A stretch of DNA of 64,000 bases from Panax quinquefolius (GCA_020205615.1 JAINUW010000716.1:1-64000); one strand, 5' to 3'. Counted from the stretch's first letter, positions 10,534 through 23,743 are shown. Program-made: numbers and translations. Notes: generated from the letters alone by a model not told the origin.

Positions 10534-13500
10534 ATGGACCTCTATTCAGACTGTAGTTGGATGAGACCATGAAAGTCAAGTGCCCAAATAGGTGCTACAG
10601 CAGAATTTAGAGCTGGTTGCTGAGTATTTTTAGATTATGCGTATAGTCACCCGAAATGTGTTAATGGTCAGAACAAGATAAGATGTCCTTGTTTGAAGTT
10701 TAAGAATGTAAATTATATGGTCAGAGACATAGTAAACTATCATTTACTTGTTTATGGTTTCATGAACAATTACGAAGAATGTTGGTGGGCACATGGGTAG
10801 AGAAGAGATAGTGGCATCGTAAAAGTACACAATCTAGCCAGCAGTACCCATCGTATGAATGACATGGTTCATGATATTGCAGGGCCGAATTTTGATTAGG
10901 AACAAGGTAGAGAGCAACCTATGAATTCTGATGCCAAAGCATTCTTTAAGTTGTTAGACGAGGGTAACGAATTGTTATGGCATGGTTGCACGAAGCACAC
11001 TACATTTTCTATAGTGGCGACATTACTTAACATCAAGGCTGATCACAATATGAGCCATGAGTGTTTTGAATAACTCTTGAGGGCTATAAAGAGTATGTTG
11101 CTTGTCGGTGAAAAATTACCCGATAACTACTACTATTCTAAAAATATGGTGAAGAAGTCGGGTCTTAGATATCAAAAGATCGATACAAGTCCGAATGATT
11201 GCATGTTGTTTTATAAGGAAAATGAACAGAAGAAAAAGTGCACGTTTTGCAGTCATGATCAATTTAGGCCTAATAAAGAGGGTGTGACTACAAAAAAGAT
11301 GAATATACCTTTTAAGATTTTATGGTATTTTCCAATTACACCTCGACTGAAAAGATTGTACATGTCTTCAAGAACAGCTGAACATATGACTTGGCATGTG
11401 AACTCTCCAACCAAAGATGGAGAACTGAACCATCCTGCAGATGGACATGCTTTTAAAGATTTCAACTTAGCACATCCCGGGTTTCCATCAGAACCTAAAA
11501 ATGTGAGGCTTGGATTGTCCACTGATGGTTTCAACCCGTTCGGCCACTCAGTTGTTCCGTACTCCTGCTAGCCTGTGATTGTTACTCCGTATAACTTGCC
11601 TCCTTGGATGTATATGAAACAACCATACTTATTTCTCTAACTCGTGATTCCTGGTCCCAAGAGTCCTGGAAAGAACCTAGATGTTTACGTAAGACCTCTT
11701 ATAGACGAGTTGAAGGTATTGTGGGAGGTTGGAGTACAAACTTGGGATGTTTCCACGAAAACAAATTTCAACCTTAGGGCAGCGGTTATGTGGACTATAA
11801 GTGACTTTCCTGCTTATGGTATGTTATCTGGAAGGAGTACACATGGGAAGTTAGCTTGTCCATATTGTATGGATCATACAAAGTCTTTCAATCTATCAAA
11901 TGGTCGAAATCCATGCTGGTTTGATTGACATCGTCCTTTCTTGCTGGTAGATCACCCGTTTCGAAGAAATAGAGAAAACTTAAGGAAAGGGAAAGTAGAT
12001 CATGAAATGACAGCACCGTGACTGTCGGGGACGGAGATGTGCGACTGACGGGGATGGAGATGCATAACCGTGTGATGAGATTGTCGGTCAATCCATTCGA
12101 TAAGATTGTTGCCTCTAACATCATTGATGGGTTTGGCATGTCTCATAATTGGGTTCAGAGAAGCATCTTTTGGGAATTGCCTTATTGGTCTACAAATTTG
12201 ATTCATCATAATCTAGACGTGATGCATATTGAGAAGAATGTGTTCGAAAATGTGTTTAACACCGTGATGGGTGTTGCGGGCAAGACGAAAGATAATGATA
12301 AGGCACGGTTGGACATAAAAGATATTTGTAAGCGTCCTGGATTAGAACTTTATGAATCTACTAATGGTAAGATGGTCAAACTGCATGCAAGGTACACATT
12401 GTCCAAAAAGCAGGTTGAAGATGTGTGCACATGGATAAAGTCTCTGAAACTACCAGATGGATATGCGTCAAACATTACAAGGTGTGTTACAAGTGCGAAA
12501 TTGCAAGGGATGAAGAGTCATAACTGTCATGTCTTCATGGAGAGACTCATGCCTATAGCATTAAGGGACTTGCTTGATAAACCCATATGGGATGCTTTGA
12601 CTGATATTAGTCATTTCTTCAGAAACATATGTTCAAAAAAGTTAAATGAAAATGACATGTCTATACTTGAGAAGAACATCATTGAGATCACGTGTAAGCT
12701 TGAAAAAATATTCCCTCCTGGTTTTTTCGACTCTATGGAGCATTTGCAAATCCATCTACCCTATGAAACTCGTGTTGGTGACCTAGTTCAATATAGATGG
12801 ATGTACCCTTTCGAGAGGGTCATGGGAAACCTTAAGAGGAAGGTGAAGAATAGAGCTTATGTCGAGGGGTCGATATGTGAGGCATATAGTTTTGATGAGA
12901 TATCTACGTTTGTCTTAGACTATTTTCCCAACGAAGTCTTGACAAAGGCCAATCGAGTCTCGAGACATGATGATGGGGGAAATGTTGAACTAAATGGTCG
13001 GCTTTTTGTATTTGGTTTACTGGGTCGCACTTATAGAAAAGGAAAGCCCATATTCCTTTCTGAGCAGGAATTACATGCTGCGCATACTTACATTCTTCTT
13101 AATTGCAAGGAGATTGATGAATTTGTGAGGTATACGTGTAAAATTCATATGTATTAGACCTATATCTTAACCTGAAATCTAATATTAATATATGTTAACA
13201 TTTATAAAATTATATAGAACATACGATGACGAGTTAAAAGCAAATTAGCCCGACATCACTGACAAAGATATTCAAGTTAGTCGTGATCAAAAATTTGCTC
13301 TTTGGCTAAAGGACAAAGTAAGTTAAGTTAATTAAGAATGACATATATCATATTAATTTATGAATGTATTTAATTTCATTTCATTTTTGTAGGCTCTTAA
13401 TGAGGGAATGATTCCTCCAAATATACAAGTCCTAGCTATGGTACCAGATAGGGACCAAGTCATTCGTAATGGTTACACAATAAATGGATGTGAATTTCAT

Positions 13501-14133
13501 ACAAAGACATATGCTCGCGGTAAAAGAATAACTAATACTGGAGTGTGTGTTCAAGGAGATTGTTACAATGAGCTTGGTTGTGCCTTTTATGGGGAGTTGG
13601 AGGAAATCATAGAGTTATCGTACAAGGGCACGTATGAGGGTCATATTAACTTGTTCAAGTGTCGTTGGTTTGATTCAGAAAAAGGGATATGTGTTGATAG
13701 ATACGAAATTGTCGATATTGACCTCCATAGGTTTGCGTACTCCAACGAACCATTTTTTTTACCAACTCAAATAGTACAAGTATACTACACTCCTAGTCCT
13801 GTTAGGAATAGGGATAAACCGCCTACAGATTGGGAAGTTGTAATTCATACTCCCGCGCGCAGTCATGTCGAAGTAATAGACGGGGATTTCTACCAAGAGG
13901 AGATGTTTCACAGACCTCCTATAATAAATGTGGAGGATAACAATGAATTAATCCAGTTAGAGGGTGGAGATGAACCTGATGAATTGGATCCTGAGACAGT
14001 TATTGTGCCAGTTGACAATGATACTGAGGAAGAGTTATTGATTGACACTGACACTGAATCTGAAGAAGAAGATGGTCATGACTCTCTGATACTTGTACAA
14101 AATGATTCTAACTCAGACAACGATTTTCATTAA
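10534..14133 (+). pseudogene. TNP2-type CACTA transposase gene with two introns
   Basis: ATG at 10534 opens a frame that continues, through several stops (e.g. 10570, 11569, 11638, 11926), to 11928. A frameshift near 12000 leads into the open frame 12018-13150. Domains in order: transposase-associated N-terminus (CVNGQNKIRCPCLKF), transposase core (WYFPITPRLKRLYMSS, LRLGLSTDGFNPFG, SDFPAYGMLSG), a DUF4218-like block (KSHNCHVFMERLMPIALRDL, MYPFERVMGNLKRKVKNRAY), and after two introns a DUF4216-like block (GYTINGCEFHTKTYARGK, LFKCRWFD). Introns 13151-13217 and 13318-13392 both have GT..AG ends and restore the frame. The C-terminus (residues near 14000-14110) is acidic. The encoded enzyme would bind and cut element ends, but it is now inactive. 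Confidence 0.88.
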
Positions 14134-14307
14134 AATGTATGTTTAGTTTTAATTGTATTACGTACATTTACATATAGGAATGTTCTCTATATCATTAACA
14201 TGTTTATGTACCTTTCATTTATAGTTGTCGTAGTTAACTATTTTGTAGTCATGTTTATGTACCTTTCATTTATAGTTGTCGTAGTTAACTATTTCATACA
14301 TATAATT
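14134..14307 (+). repeat. CACTA transposase 3' flank with 51-bp direct repeat
   Basis: A unit starting CATGTTTATGTACCTTTC occurs at 14199-14249 and again from 14250, diverging in its last bases. It lies just after the transposase stop and probably belongs to the CACTA 3' UTR. No other feature is seen. Confidence 0.6.
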
Positions 14308-17300
14308 TGTGACAACCCGAATTTTTAAAAATTATTAAAATAATAATTTAAAAAATAAAATTCTTATTATGATATGAGAGAGTAATTTATGTTACATATA
14401 AATGTATATGTTAATATGTTATGATTGTGAGATCGTAAATAATTAAAATATTTATCAAGTAAAATAAGTATTTTAGTTGAAATATTTATGGATTAAAATA
14501 AATATTCAATGGAAATTATTATGGAATAATTTATTTAACTATGATGATATTAAATAAATTGATGATAAATAATTTTATAATTTGTGCATATTTACTACGT
14601 TAATGTGTTGGTGATTTTCTAATTTAATTAAGTAATTAAATTAGAGGATTAATGATTGTTAAATAAAATTATAATTATATTGGCTAAATAGAAGCTATGA
14701 TTTTATTAGTAAGGTTTAATTGGATTTATTAATTAATTGAGATTAATTCAATTTAAATAGTTAGTGGGTGTGACAAGGGAATCATATGATAAGAAGGATT
14801 GTTAAAAAAATAAATTAAAAGGATATTTTGGGTGCTAGCCAAACATGGCCTAGTGACCCTTTGTTATCAGAAGCGATAGGCTATAATGTATACACATTAT
14901 GTTTATATCGATTATATGAAGGTTACATGTTTTGTTCCCAAAGCCTAAGGCTAAAGCTAGAAGAGAAAATCGAGAGGAGAGAGAGCTAGAGAGAGAGGAA
15001 TTGGGAGGCAATTGGAAGAGAAATCCTTGAAAACAAGAAGGAAGTAGGAATTCTCTAACATATCTTAACAAAGCTAAACAAGAATTAAGAGGTAAATAAC
15101 CTAGTTTCTTCTTAGTTTGGGTGTTTTTGAGTTATTCATTAAATTTGAAAATTTAGTTGGATGAATTGCTAAATATGTTATATATATATGTGTGTTGTTA
15201 GATATTTATAATCTTTTATTAGTTATCTAGAAATAATTTTTAGAAATCAAATCCATGAAAACATGTTTTAGAATGAAGAAATTGAGTTTTATTGATATAT
15301 ATATATATACACACACACATTAGGGCTTGTTTTGGAATCAAAATTTATGATGAAGTCATGATATAATATTAAACTGATGATATATGTTGTTATTATGTTG
15401 AATTACGAAAATAACGAAACTTGAATGAATCGAAATGGTTGAGAAACGAATTCGTAGTGAACGAATTCGCTAAATTGTCAAAACATGAATAATTAGAATG
15501 AACATGAATTGTAAATTCATATTAAGGTTAGTTAATGTTTATGTTAGTTGATGGGTATTTGGTATGTTGTAGTTTTATGAGTTACAAACCTACAGAATCG
15601 AAAATGGACTGAATTGGATGAGTATAACTCAGGTTATGATCATTGGAAGGAGTAAAGGGTCTGTAATCGTGAAGAGCGAGCTCGAGGGCTCAATTATGCG
15701 ACTTGGGCGCAAAACAGACCGCCCCCAAGGTTAATTGGGGCGCAGCTTCGCCGACAATCAATCGATAACAGATGGATTTGCTTCTAACTCTTTGTAGTAA
15801 ATTAAGCATAACATTTTCATACGAACTCCGATTGAGGTGATTCAAGATGATTCGGAACGTGGACGAATAGACCTGCAACTTTTGTGCTTTACGTTTTTCA
15901 ATTTGAGGTCGTTAGGAAAGGTCAAAATAGTCATCTTTGTGACTGTTACATATTCGGAGGCGATCGAAGAGCGTCGAGCGAGCACATACGCAAGTATAGC
16001 GCTCCCAACGATGAAATATGTTATTCTAAGTGATGAAACATGAAAATGCATGATATTATACATGAAATATAAGATTTCCTAGCTCATAATAGAAAGCATT
16101 AGCATGACTTAGTATGTGTTTTGAAAAGAAACTTAGGCGTTTTGAAAACATTATTCATGAGCATTGTGTTGTCTAAACTTCTAAACTTGTAGGATGACAT
16201 ACTTGTAACTTTTGGGTCTTTAAACATGGCCTATATGTGCAAACATGATAGGAATTTTATGCCTTTAGGCATGATGGGTACGTGCACACTATTATATAGA
16301 TATACTATGAACTATACATGTCTTAAAGTAAGAATTCAAGTTATAAACCATGCTAGTCATATGATTACATGTAAGCATGTATATTGAAATTTGTTTAACC
16401 TCGTTGGTGGTCATATAGTTAGGCCCTTGTTGTATGAACTTACTTAGCCATGAAATAAATAACAATAAAGCTATAAAGTCTAAAACAACTTAAATTAAAT
16501 ACAAGAGGCACCAAACTTGGGCTAAGACCTCATAACATGTGGGTAAGATACGTGTTAACAGTTATACATTCTAAGAACCAAGATGAAACCAGAAAATACT
16601 CAACTTTAGTGCGGCGAGGGCCAGTAGCATTGCGCCCATCCTGTGCCTAATTCTAGCACAAATTGCCACAAGGTAATGATGCTTGATTATTTTTAACTTT
16701 GATCTGAACCTTAAAGCATATGTGTAATGAATGTCTAAAGCTATAATACTTAACATACATGATGTTTAAGCATGAGATCATGTAATGGTTATATAAAACA
16801 TAGAGTTGTTAAATTTTATTAAAGTTTGTAAAATGTAAGAACGATGTAGATCGCGTATCTATGAACTTTAAATATGTGTCAAACACATAGCGAGTCAAGT
16901 GTGTGAATGATATATATGAATGTTGATGTAAAGTATGAGTTATTAAGGTATACATATACATACCTAGCTATTCTAAGAGCATGATGAGAAATTGAAAGGT
17001 AGGTTTTACAAACCTAGTTATGAAACAATGTAACGTTACTATTATATTAAGAATGTATGAAATATATGACTAATGGATGTGAATTCATGATTATATAACT
17101 GTGTAGGAATACACGAAGTGCAGATACGCGTTAAACAGTTAAGTTGTAGTTCATAAACTACGAATCAGACAAGTCTTTTAGTTCCTAATTGCTATGTGAA
17201 TTGGTGATTAACTGTTTTAAATCTTTATTGCAAAGAGCATGATCTGTCTTATATATATGTTGAATGTATGAAATGTTAAAGTCAACTTATGACTACATTG

Positions 17301-17864
17301 ATTTAGTAAAACATGTTAATTGAGTAAGGACTCAATCTTTATACTTGTTAAATGAATTGTAGCATGTATGTTATATGTTGAGCATGTTATTATGTGATAT
17401 GTGATGCATGAAAACTGTTAGATTTTACTTGGCTGTCGAGCGCAACCTTGCAAATAATCACTTTTGCAGGTTAAAGATTTTAGGTAAGGATATGTGCTAC
17501 GTGAATTATAGAGATCCCTATTCACGAAGATTGCTTATGTTTTATGGGAAATATATTTAATATTTTGAATGTAACATGTTATTGAATTGTAAGTTAAGTT
17601 ATTCGGTGTATATGGATACCTATTTATGATGTAAGACTTTGTATAGTCATTTTGTTATAACGATTCACGGTATAAATTTGAGTCAAAGAGATGTAATGTA
17701 AAGGTTGCGATTTAGGGCAATAAAGAAGGAAATGTATAAAAATTTTAATTATTCCGCAAATTTCAATGGTTGTATTATCGTTTAATGATGTAAAATTAGA
17801 GGTTGAATGTATTATTAACGACCGAAGTTGAGAATTAAATTGTATGAATTTTGGGGTCGTTACA
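14308..17864 (+). mobile_element. Solo gypsy LTR (family B) with TSD TAATT
   Basis: The block begins TGTGACAACCCG and ends GGGGTCGTTACA, and is flanked on both sides by TAATT (14303-14307 and 17865-17869). No PBS, gag or pol lies inside, so it is a solo LTR left by recombination between two LTRs. The last part matches, in reverse orientation, the starts of both LTRs of gypsy-B' (53761 and 56526). It includes a TA/CA microsatellite near 15295-15320 and a GC-rich patch near 15670-15750. No gene is supported. Confidence 0.85.
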
Positions 17865-17883
17865 TAATTGTCATTATTGTCCT

Positions 17884-20417
17884 TGTAACGACCGAGAAAT
17901 TTAGATCCATTGTAAAATAATTTTATTAAATAAAATAATGAATAAAGCTATATTATTTGTTATTATAAGTGTTAGCAAGATGAATGTAATTCTATATCCT
18001 AGAAACGTCAAAACATCGTAGTATTTCGACTACGTGAAAGAATTAAAGTGTGCGAATTTTCGAGACGAAAATAAAAGCTTTCCGAGAAATTCATCGATTT
18101 ATACTCGGGAGTTATTTTTTAACTTCCAAGAAATACGTAACGATAGAATATTGAAGTGAGTTGGATTATGTAATAATAATTCAAGTATGGAAAACGTAAT
18201 TTTTCACATGCGGACATAATTCGAGAATGTTAGGGAAAATAAAGCGTTAGAAGCTAATGTGATGATCGTATGATACGTATATATTGTATGAGGTAACGAA
18301 TTCGAGTATGTATGAAGGATGGAATATTGTATATCATGAATTAGTATACGAGTTAGAATACGAGAATAATACATAAACAATACGTTATAAAGCTTTTAGC
18401 CAAATGAAATGGAGTTGTAGGATTGTTTAGTAAATTGTAAAGTCCAATAGAATTGAATGTGCAAACCCAAGTGTTTGTTAATATGAAGCCCAATTAAGTT
18501 TGTTAATACAAGCCGAAAGCTTAAGTTAAGCAAATTAAATCTAAGCCTAAGCTATGATCCAATGGATTAAGGTGATCCATGGGGCGACCCATGATCATTT
18601 GGTTAATCTTGGTAACCAAGATAATTGAGTAATGACCAAGCAAAAGAAGTAGGGAGCAAGTTTACTTAAGAGATAGGTAATGAATAGTATGGAGGTTACT
18701 AAGGAGGTGGGATTTGGCTTTTGTCCATAATGCACTAACTTAGGAAATTCTATAAATAGCAAGCTAAGATTTCATTTGTTGCTTGTTCATTTTTATCCAA
18801 CACTTTCAACTTAATTGTAAGAGAGATTAAGCAAGAATAAGCTAGATTTTCATTTGTTAGAAAAGCAGAAGAAAAGCTTGTTCATCAAGGGTAAGCCTCT
18901 TATGTCATTAGTCTTCCATCTCTACCAATGTAGGTTGATAAGAGAAGTGTGGATTAATGGACATGTATGCTAAGAAATGATAGGGATAAATAATCTAAGG
19001 ACTTAAGTCCTAATAAGCTGATAATAAGCACTTTGTTCATAGATAAACTATGAACAAAGGTTGAACTTATAAGACTTGTATCATGTTTACATGAATGAAG
19101 TTTATATGTTAAAAGGATGTAAAAATGTTGGTTAGAGTACTTAAACCATTATAAGTAATGAGAAATGAAATAATATGTAGTTTATACTTTGATAAGTTAT
19201 AAACTCATAAAGTATAAGTAATAACTTATCAAGTAAATAAGTTGAGGCAATATATAGGTTGAAGATGTCAATATGATGGATAAAATCCATTTGAAATGAT
19301 GAGAAAATCTTAAGTAATGAAGTTATATCAGAATTCTCACGATTGGACGATAATCGTCGAATTCATGAAATTCTCAGATTAGAAGTCAAAATTTGATATT
19401 GAGCTAAAAAATGTTGGTTTTCGATGGGAAAAAGTCTTATATGGCATTGTAGAGTTGCAGACTCAAAAATGGCTGAATTTTGACTTAGAACGAAGAACTA
19501 GCGTTGAACATTCATGAACGGTTATCGTTTTCATTAAAAATGAACTAATAAGTGAATTTTGAGTTAACGAAGTCAAAAATATAAACGATCAAATTTGGAG
19601 TCCGGGAAGTTTGTAATCCAAAACAAAAAATTTCACTGTCTGGTGCACATATGGGCGCCATGCCACGCCTTGATCAAAGCATAATGGTGGCGCTACACTT
19701 ATTTACGTGTGCAAAAGGCTGGACCTTCTATAGTTTCACGCCAGGTAAGCGCGGCTTGGAGAAAAGGAGGTGGAAATAGCCATGTTACCTAAAACCCTCT
19801 CACCATCGAAGAGTGGCGACGCGAAGGCGATTTTAAAGAGGAGAAATGGTGGCCGCAGACTCCATCATTAGGAGGAAGCTAGAGACCTTAGTGTTTAATG
19901 AATGTGGTGTTGATTAACATAGAGTACTATAGGTTGATGTTTTACTGAATGTTGTCATTGAAAAATGTATTAAAGGAAAGAGAAGTGCTATTTTGAATTA
20001 TCGATAGTACTTCATAACTATTTTTTATTTATCGAAGATACATGATTTGTATGATTTAAGCATATTATTAAATGGAATTGTTGTACTTCCTGAGCTAGTT
20101 ATGCTCACTCTTGCTTGAACCATACGAATGCAGCTAAGACCGAACGGACCGAAAGATCTGATAAGGATAAAAAAAAGGCTAAGGTGAACCTTTAGTTTAC
20201 CTATGTAATAGTATATGTTTGTAATGATAATATTTGATATTATGACAAGAACAAATGTAAAGGTTATAAAGAACCTAGGGAATGGTAATATTGAATTGCA
20301 ATATACATAAGACATATTCATTCTTTTGAGGCATTTTGATTGAATGTTTATGTGAACTGTAGCACCGTGGAGCACCATATGTCGGGTTGGAAGATACCCA
20401 GATTTGGGGGCTTCACG
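17884..20417 (+). repeat. 5' LTR of gypsy-A
   Basis: The block starts TGTAACGACCGAG and ends GGGGGCTTCACG just before a PBS. It is about 2.5 kb and non-coding. Its sequence from about 18470 onward is the reverse complement of the LTRs at 52756-61300 and 61301-64000 (family A). It was inserted 14 bases after the solo LTR's target duplication, within CACTA sequence. A GC-rich variable patch lies at about 19640-19770. Confidence 0.85.
18751..18757 (+). promoter_or_regulatory. TATA box of the gypsy-A LTR
   Basis: TATAAAT within CTATAAATAGC lies mid-LTR, and the following 40-110 bases are the probable transcript start. The same position on the minus strand of LTR A1 has TATAAATAC (60968-60973 on the plus strand), so the site is conserved between copies. 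Confidence 0.55.
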
Positions 20418-20419
20418 GG

Positions 20420-20432
20420 TTTGTATCAAAGC
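20420..20432 (+). other. Primer-binding site of gypsy-A
   Basis: TTTGTATCAAAGC is a one- or two-base variant of the initiator tRNA-Met PBS. It lies two bases after the LTR end and fixes the element's orientation as plus. Confidence 0.75.
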
Positions 20433-20598
20433 GTTAGGTTATAAAACTTAAGGAGGGAAATAAAACCTTAAGTCATAACCTTAAGAGAAGTCAAAGAAGT
20501 AACATATGAAAGTAACCTTAAAAATGCCTTATATATATGATATGTGTTTTTATTATTCTACTGACGTGTACTAATCAAACTTAATTGTTTTATCGTAG

Positions 20599-21190
20599 AT
20601 GTCAAGTCGAAATGGAATGTATAAAGACGTACAGGTAGACAGTGAAGAATCAGTTAACCACATAGAGGTTATACTGAACCCAATAGCAGAGGAGCTGGAA
20701 GTAGTGGTGATTGAGTTTGGAGACTCGGAGAACCACAACCTCATGTCGGTATTTAACAGCATGTTAGAAGAAGAGGTGGAGGTTGTGTCCTTTAACCCTA
20801 TAACACTTGCAGAGGAGACACCCCAGGGGGAGTCTTTGATGTCACTGTTCATGACTGGAGGTGAAGGAGTTAAAAGTAGAGCTCCAGGCTGTCTTACAAG
20901 ATAAGACAGATGTGGAGTCAATGTGGGAGTAGGAACATGATGAACGAGTTTTAGCCAAGGACAAGGTCCATGAACTAAAACAGGAGGACTTTGAGCTCAG
21001 GGGGGAGCTAAAGACCAAGAAGCAAAAGATAGGGAGAATGTCCTATATTCATAGGAGTTCTCATAAGGATTTCCAGTAGCATGTAGCTGGATATCAAATA
21101 GAGGTAGGGCAAACTCGGCACACTATTAGTCGTGATGTTAACGCCGGTCTTGACACTATGGATTTTTATAATGCCTTAAGGCAGATGTAA
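20599..21190 (+). pseudogene. Extra reading frame upstream of gag in gypsy-A (acidic, coiled coil)
   Basis: The ATG at 20599 opens 101 codons of strongly acidic protein (EELEVVVIEFGDSENHN, MLEEEVEVV). A frameshift near 20880 leads into a Glu/Lys-rich, probably coiled-coil part (HDERVLAKDKVHELKQEDFE, ELKTKKQKIG) and a tail ending DTMDFYNALRQM before a stop at about 21190, with two internal stops. It lies between PBS and gag, the same place and general make-up as 5530-6291 in gypsy-1, although the two show little residue identity by eye. I do not recognise a family. It may be an accessory protein conserved in this chromovirus group. Confidence 0.55.
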
Positions 21191-21504
21191 TTTAGTAGTA
21201 GCTAGAGTAGTTTTAGATATGTAAATATTGTGTATCTAGTAGTGACATAAAACCCTCTTTTGTATAGCAAAGGGTAGTCTTTTGTAAATCCCAATTTTTG
21301 GAAAGCAATTGTGGGATAGTAATGTAATTAGCTTAGGCTGTGTAATGGAACGATGTAGTATTATACTACAATGAATGAATTAATATAAGCCTTTTTACGG
21401 AACATATTGAGTAATGAATGTGGAAGTTATTGTTTAATTTTGAATAATAACTAACTAACAAAAAGGGAATAATAATGAAATGTGTTGTTTATTGTAACAA
21501 CAAA
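21191..21504 (+). other. Spacer between extra ORF and gag in gypsy-A
   Basis: AT-rich sequence without an open frame separates the upstream reading frame from the gag ATG at 21505. Nothing else is recognised. Confidence 0.5.
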
Positions 21505-22175
21505 ATGCCACCACGAAGAGGATAATGAAACCAAGGTGCTAATGTAAATAACCCGGACAGAGGTCCGGTTAACCCAATGCAGGAATTTGTTAATTTATTA
21601 ACAGTCGCGTTTAATAGGAATGGGGCTAATATCCCCATAAATCTGAGAGTAGTATGAGCTACTACTTTCAACGATTTTAAAAGTGTGGGTCCGCTGGAGT
21701 TCAAAGGAACTACGGACCCCATAGAAGCCCAGACATGGGTAAATGAAATTGAGAAGGAATTTGTCATAGAAAATGTTGATGAGGGTCAGAAGGTTGCCTT
21801 TGCAACTTATATGATGAAAGGAGAAGCCAATTTTTGTGGGAGGCTAACCAGGCTAGAGCTGGTATTGAGAATGTAACGTGGGTGAGGTTCAAGGAGATAT
21901 TCTTTGAGAACTACTTTCCCACGAGTAAGAAGGGAAGGATGGAGATGCGGTTTCTTGATTTGAAACAAGGGGACATGACAGTTCCCCAATATTCTACCAA
22001 GTTTAATGAACTGGCAAGGTTTGCCCCACACCAAGTGGACACCGAGGTTAGAAAAGCTCGACGGTTCAAGAAGGGCTTGAAACCCTGGCTCTATAATCAT
22101 TTTAGAGAAGGCGATAATCACCAAAGGTGGTAGTGAGGCTCTAAGCCAGTACCACAAAGACAAGAAGAATAAGAA
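21505..22175 (+). pseudogene. gypsy-A gag, 5' half
   Basis: ATG at 21505 gives MPPRRG then stops, as in gypsy-1 gag. The frame continues through FNDFKSVGPLEFKGTTDPIE and AQTWVNEIEKEF to 21876. A frameshift near 21835 leads into 21834-22133 (WVRFKEIFFENYFP, MEMRFLDLKQGDMTVPQYST, RRFKKGLKPWLYNHF), all typical of the plant gypsy gag domain. The coding sequence is cut at 22176 by a Sirevirus-type copia and resumes after 40994 with the gag tail and zinc knuckles. Confidence 0.85.
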
Positions 22176-23729
22176 TGTTGACTCATGTCACACTCCATGT
22201 TTTGATGATGACTCGATTATTTCTCTAATCATTGCTATATTATTTCAGGAAAAGATATGGAACTTCAGAAAACGTCAAGGAAGAAATCACGAAGTCAAGA
22301 CATCTTTGGAGAAAGAAAAGCATATTCGCAAACTTTGAGTCCTAGGATTGTATGTAAGATCTTAGCATTTATTGCTTTCCAAAATAAGGCTCTAGGACAT
22401 GCATTGCATAATGCCCATAATTGTTGACACATGATAAATTACCTAGCACTAAACATACATGATCATTATAGGCTCCCGCTCGCTAAAGATACAAACGATG
22501 ATTGGTAGAGCAAAAAGGATGATTAATTAACGTAAGTCATGCAAACAGATACATCATGCAAGCCCCATAATTCTAGTAATTCACTCGGGCGAAATTAGTA
22601 TGTGGTTAGATTTGGACATCGGCCAACAGGTATAAAAGGTAAGTATAAATCAATGACATTATAAGATACGTCTCTTAATTCACGCTGCACAGATCATGCT
22701 CACAAATTAAACATCTCAATTTTAGAAAATGAATTAAGGTAACTGGTCATGTGCGTGAATCACTAGATGCTGCTGAGATCATGGGTCATGATCTAGGGGA
22801 TCTAATTGGCTGATCTTAACGGTCCAATAACACATTGAGAAATATGGCACTTGCTATATATATATATGACAACTTAAAGTGATTGACCTCCGGATTGATT
22901 GGGTGAGCCTTGACAACATGATATCACAGTTTATGGAAAACATACATTACACAATATATATCAATCAATTCAGACTGCAAGATTGTTGCAAATTAATTGT
23001 CTAACAAATATATCGCAGTATCAAAATTATGCAATAGATATATTTCTTAGGATGTCTATATAACCAGAAACTGTTAAGTATTAATAAATACGAACGAAAA
23101 ACATACACCGAGAAACATAGCATACATGCCACGAAATTGTTTTCATTGAGATAGACATCAATTGTATTGAGAATAAGGTTGCTGCTTCGAAAACACTCTG
23201 GTAATATCTATCATGTATATCATTTCATACTAGAGCCTTAAGTTGGTGAGTAATTTATTGCTTGATCATTAGACCTCTAGTGTGTATTTTTCATTTCTTG
23301 TCTCAGTCAAAATTACAAAGAAGTCTTTGTCTCGAAGTGATAACTTTTTACAGTCAAGTTTAAGGAAAGCATAGGTTCTTGGGAGTGCATAGGTGCACAG
23401 GGAACACAGGTGTTCAAATTATTGAAACTTGTATTGTAATTGGAAGAATTTAATAAAAGTGAGTCTCCAATACTAGTTGGTATTAGACATGGACTAGGCT
23501 ACTATTCTAGAGGGTAGTAGTTGAACCACGTAAAAATTCCGGTGTTAGTGTGATTGTCTTCTGTGACTCTATATCATTTTTTATCCAGCTGCCTGCATAA
23601 GTAAAAACAGTTAACTCAATAATATCCTGACTTGGTAATCCAGCTTGCTGCATTTAAAAGGAAAAATTGGACATAGTTTGTGCCTACACTTATTTAACCC
23701 CCCTTCTAAGTGTACCTAGTTAAATTTCA
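22176..23729 (+). repeat. 5' LTR of the Sirevirus
   Basis: It starts TGTTGACTCATGTC and ends TTAAATTTCA. It matches 39434-40994 with few differences: in the first about 230 bases I count roughly five substitutions, all transitions, and one small indel cluster. A TATA-like CTATATAACC is at 23056-23065. A short inverted repeat ATCATG...CATGAT is near 22777-22792. No gene is present. Confidence 0.9.
23057..23063 (+). promoter_or_regulatory. TATA-like box of the Sirevirus LTR
   Basis: TATATAA within GTCTATATAACCAG is conserved in the 3' LTR copy at 40316-40322. Its position in the second half of the LTR suits an LTR promoter. Confidence 0.5.
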
Positions 23730-23731
23730 TT

Positions 23732-23743
23732 TGGTATCAGAGC
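23732..23743 (+). other. Primer-binding site of the Sirevirus
   Basis: TGGTATCAGAGC, complementary to initiator tRNA-Met, lies two bases after the 5' LTR end. Confidence 0.85.

Larger units (their letters stand above)
8290..14307 (+). mobile_element. CACTA (En/Spm-like) DNA transposon, 5' part
   Basis: The element begins CACTATAGGAAAAA, the hallmark CACTA terminal inverted repeat, preceded by TTC (possible 3-bp target duplication). Subterminal repeats follow, then a long non-coding stretch, then a TNP2-type transposase gene on the same strand. Its 3' terminus is not found. The element is interrupted at 14308 by a solo LTR and at 17884 by gypsy-A, whose far side is beyond the window. It sits in the LTR of gypsy-1, so it is younger than that element. 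Confidence 0.85.

Noticed and set aside
15690..16063. Several 60-73-codon frames on both strands in the solo LTR
   Set aside because: They overlap each other in LTR sequence, lack domains, and differ in other copies of the LTR.
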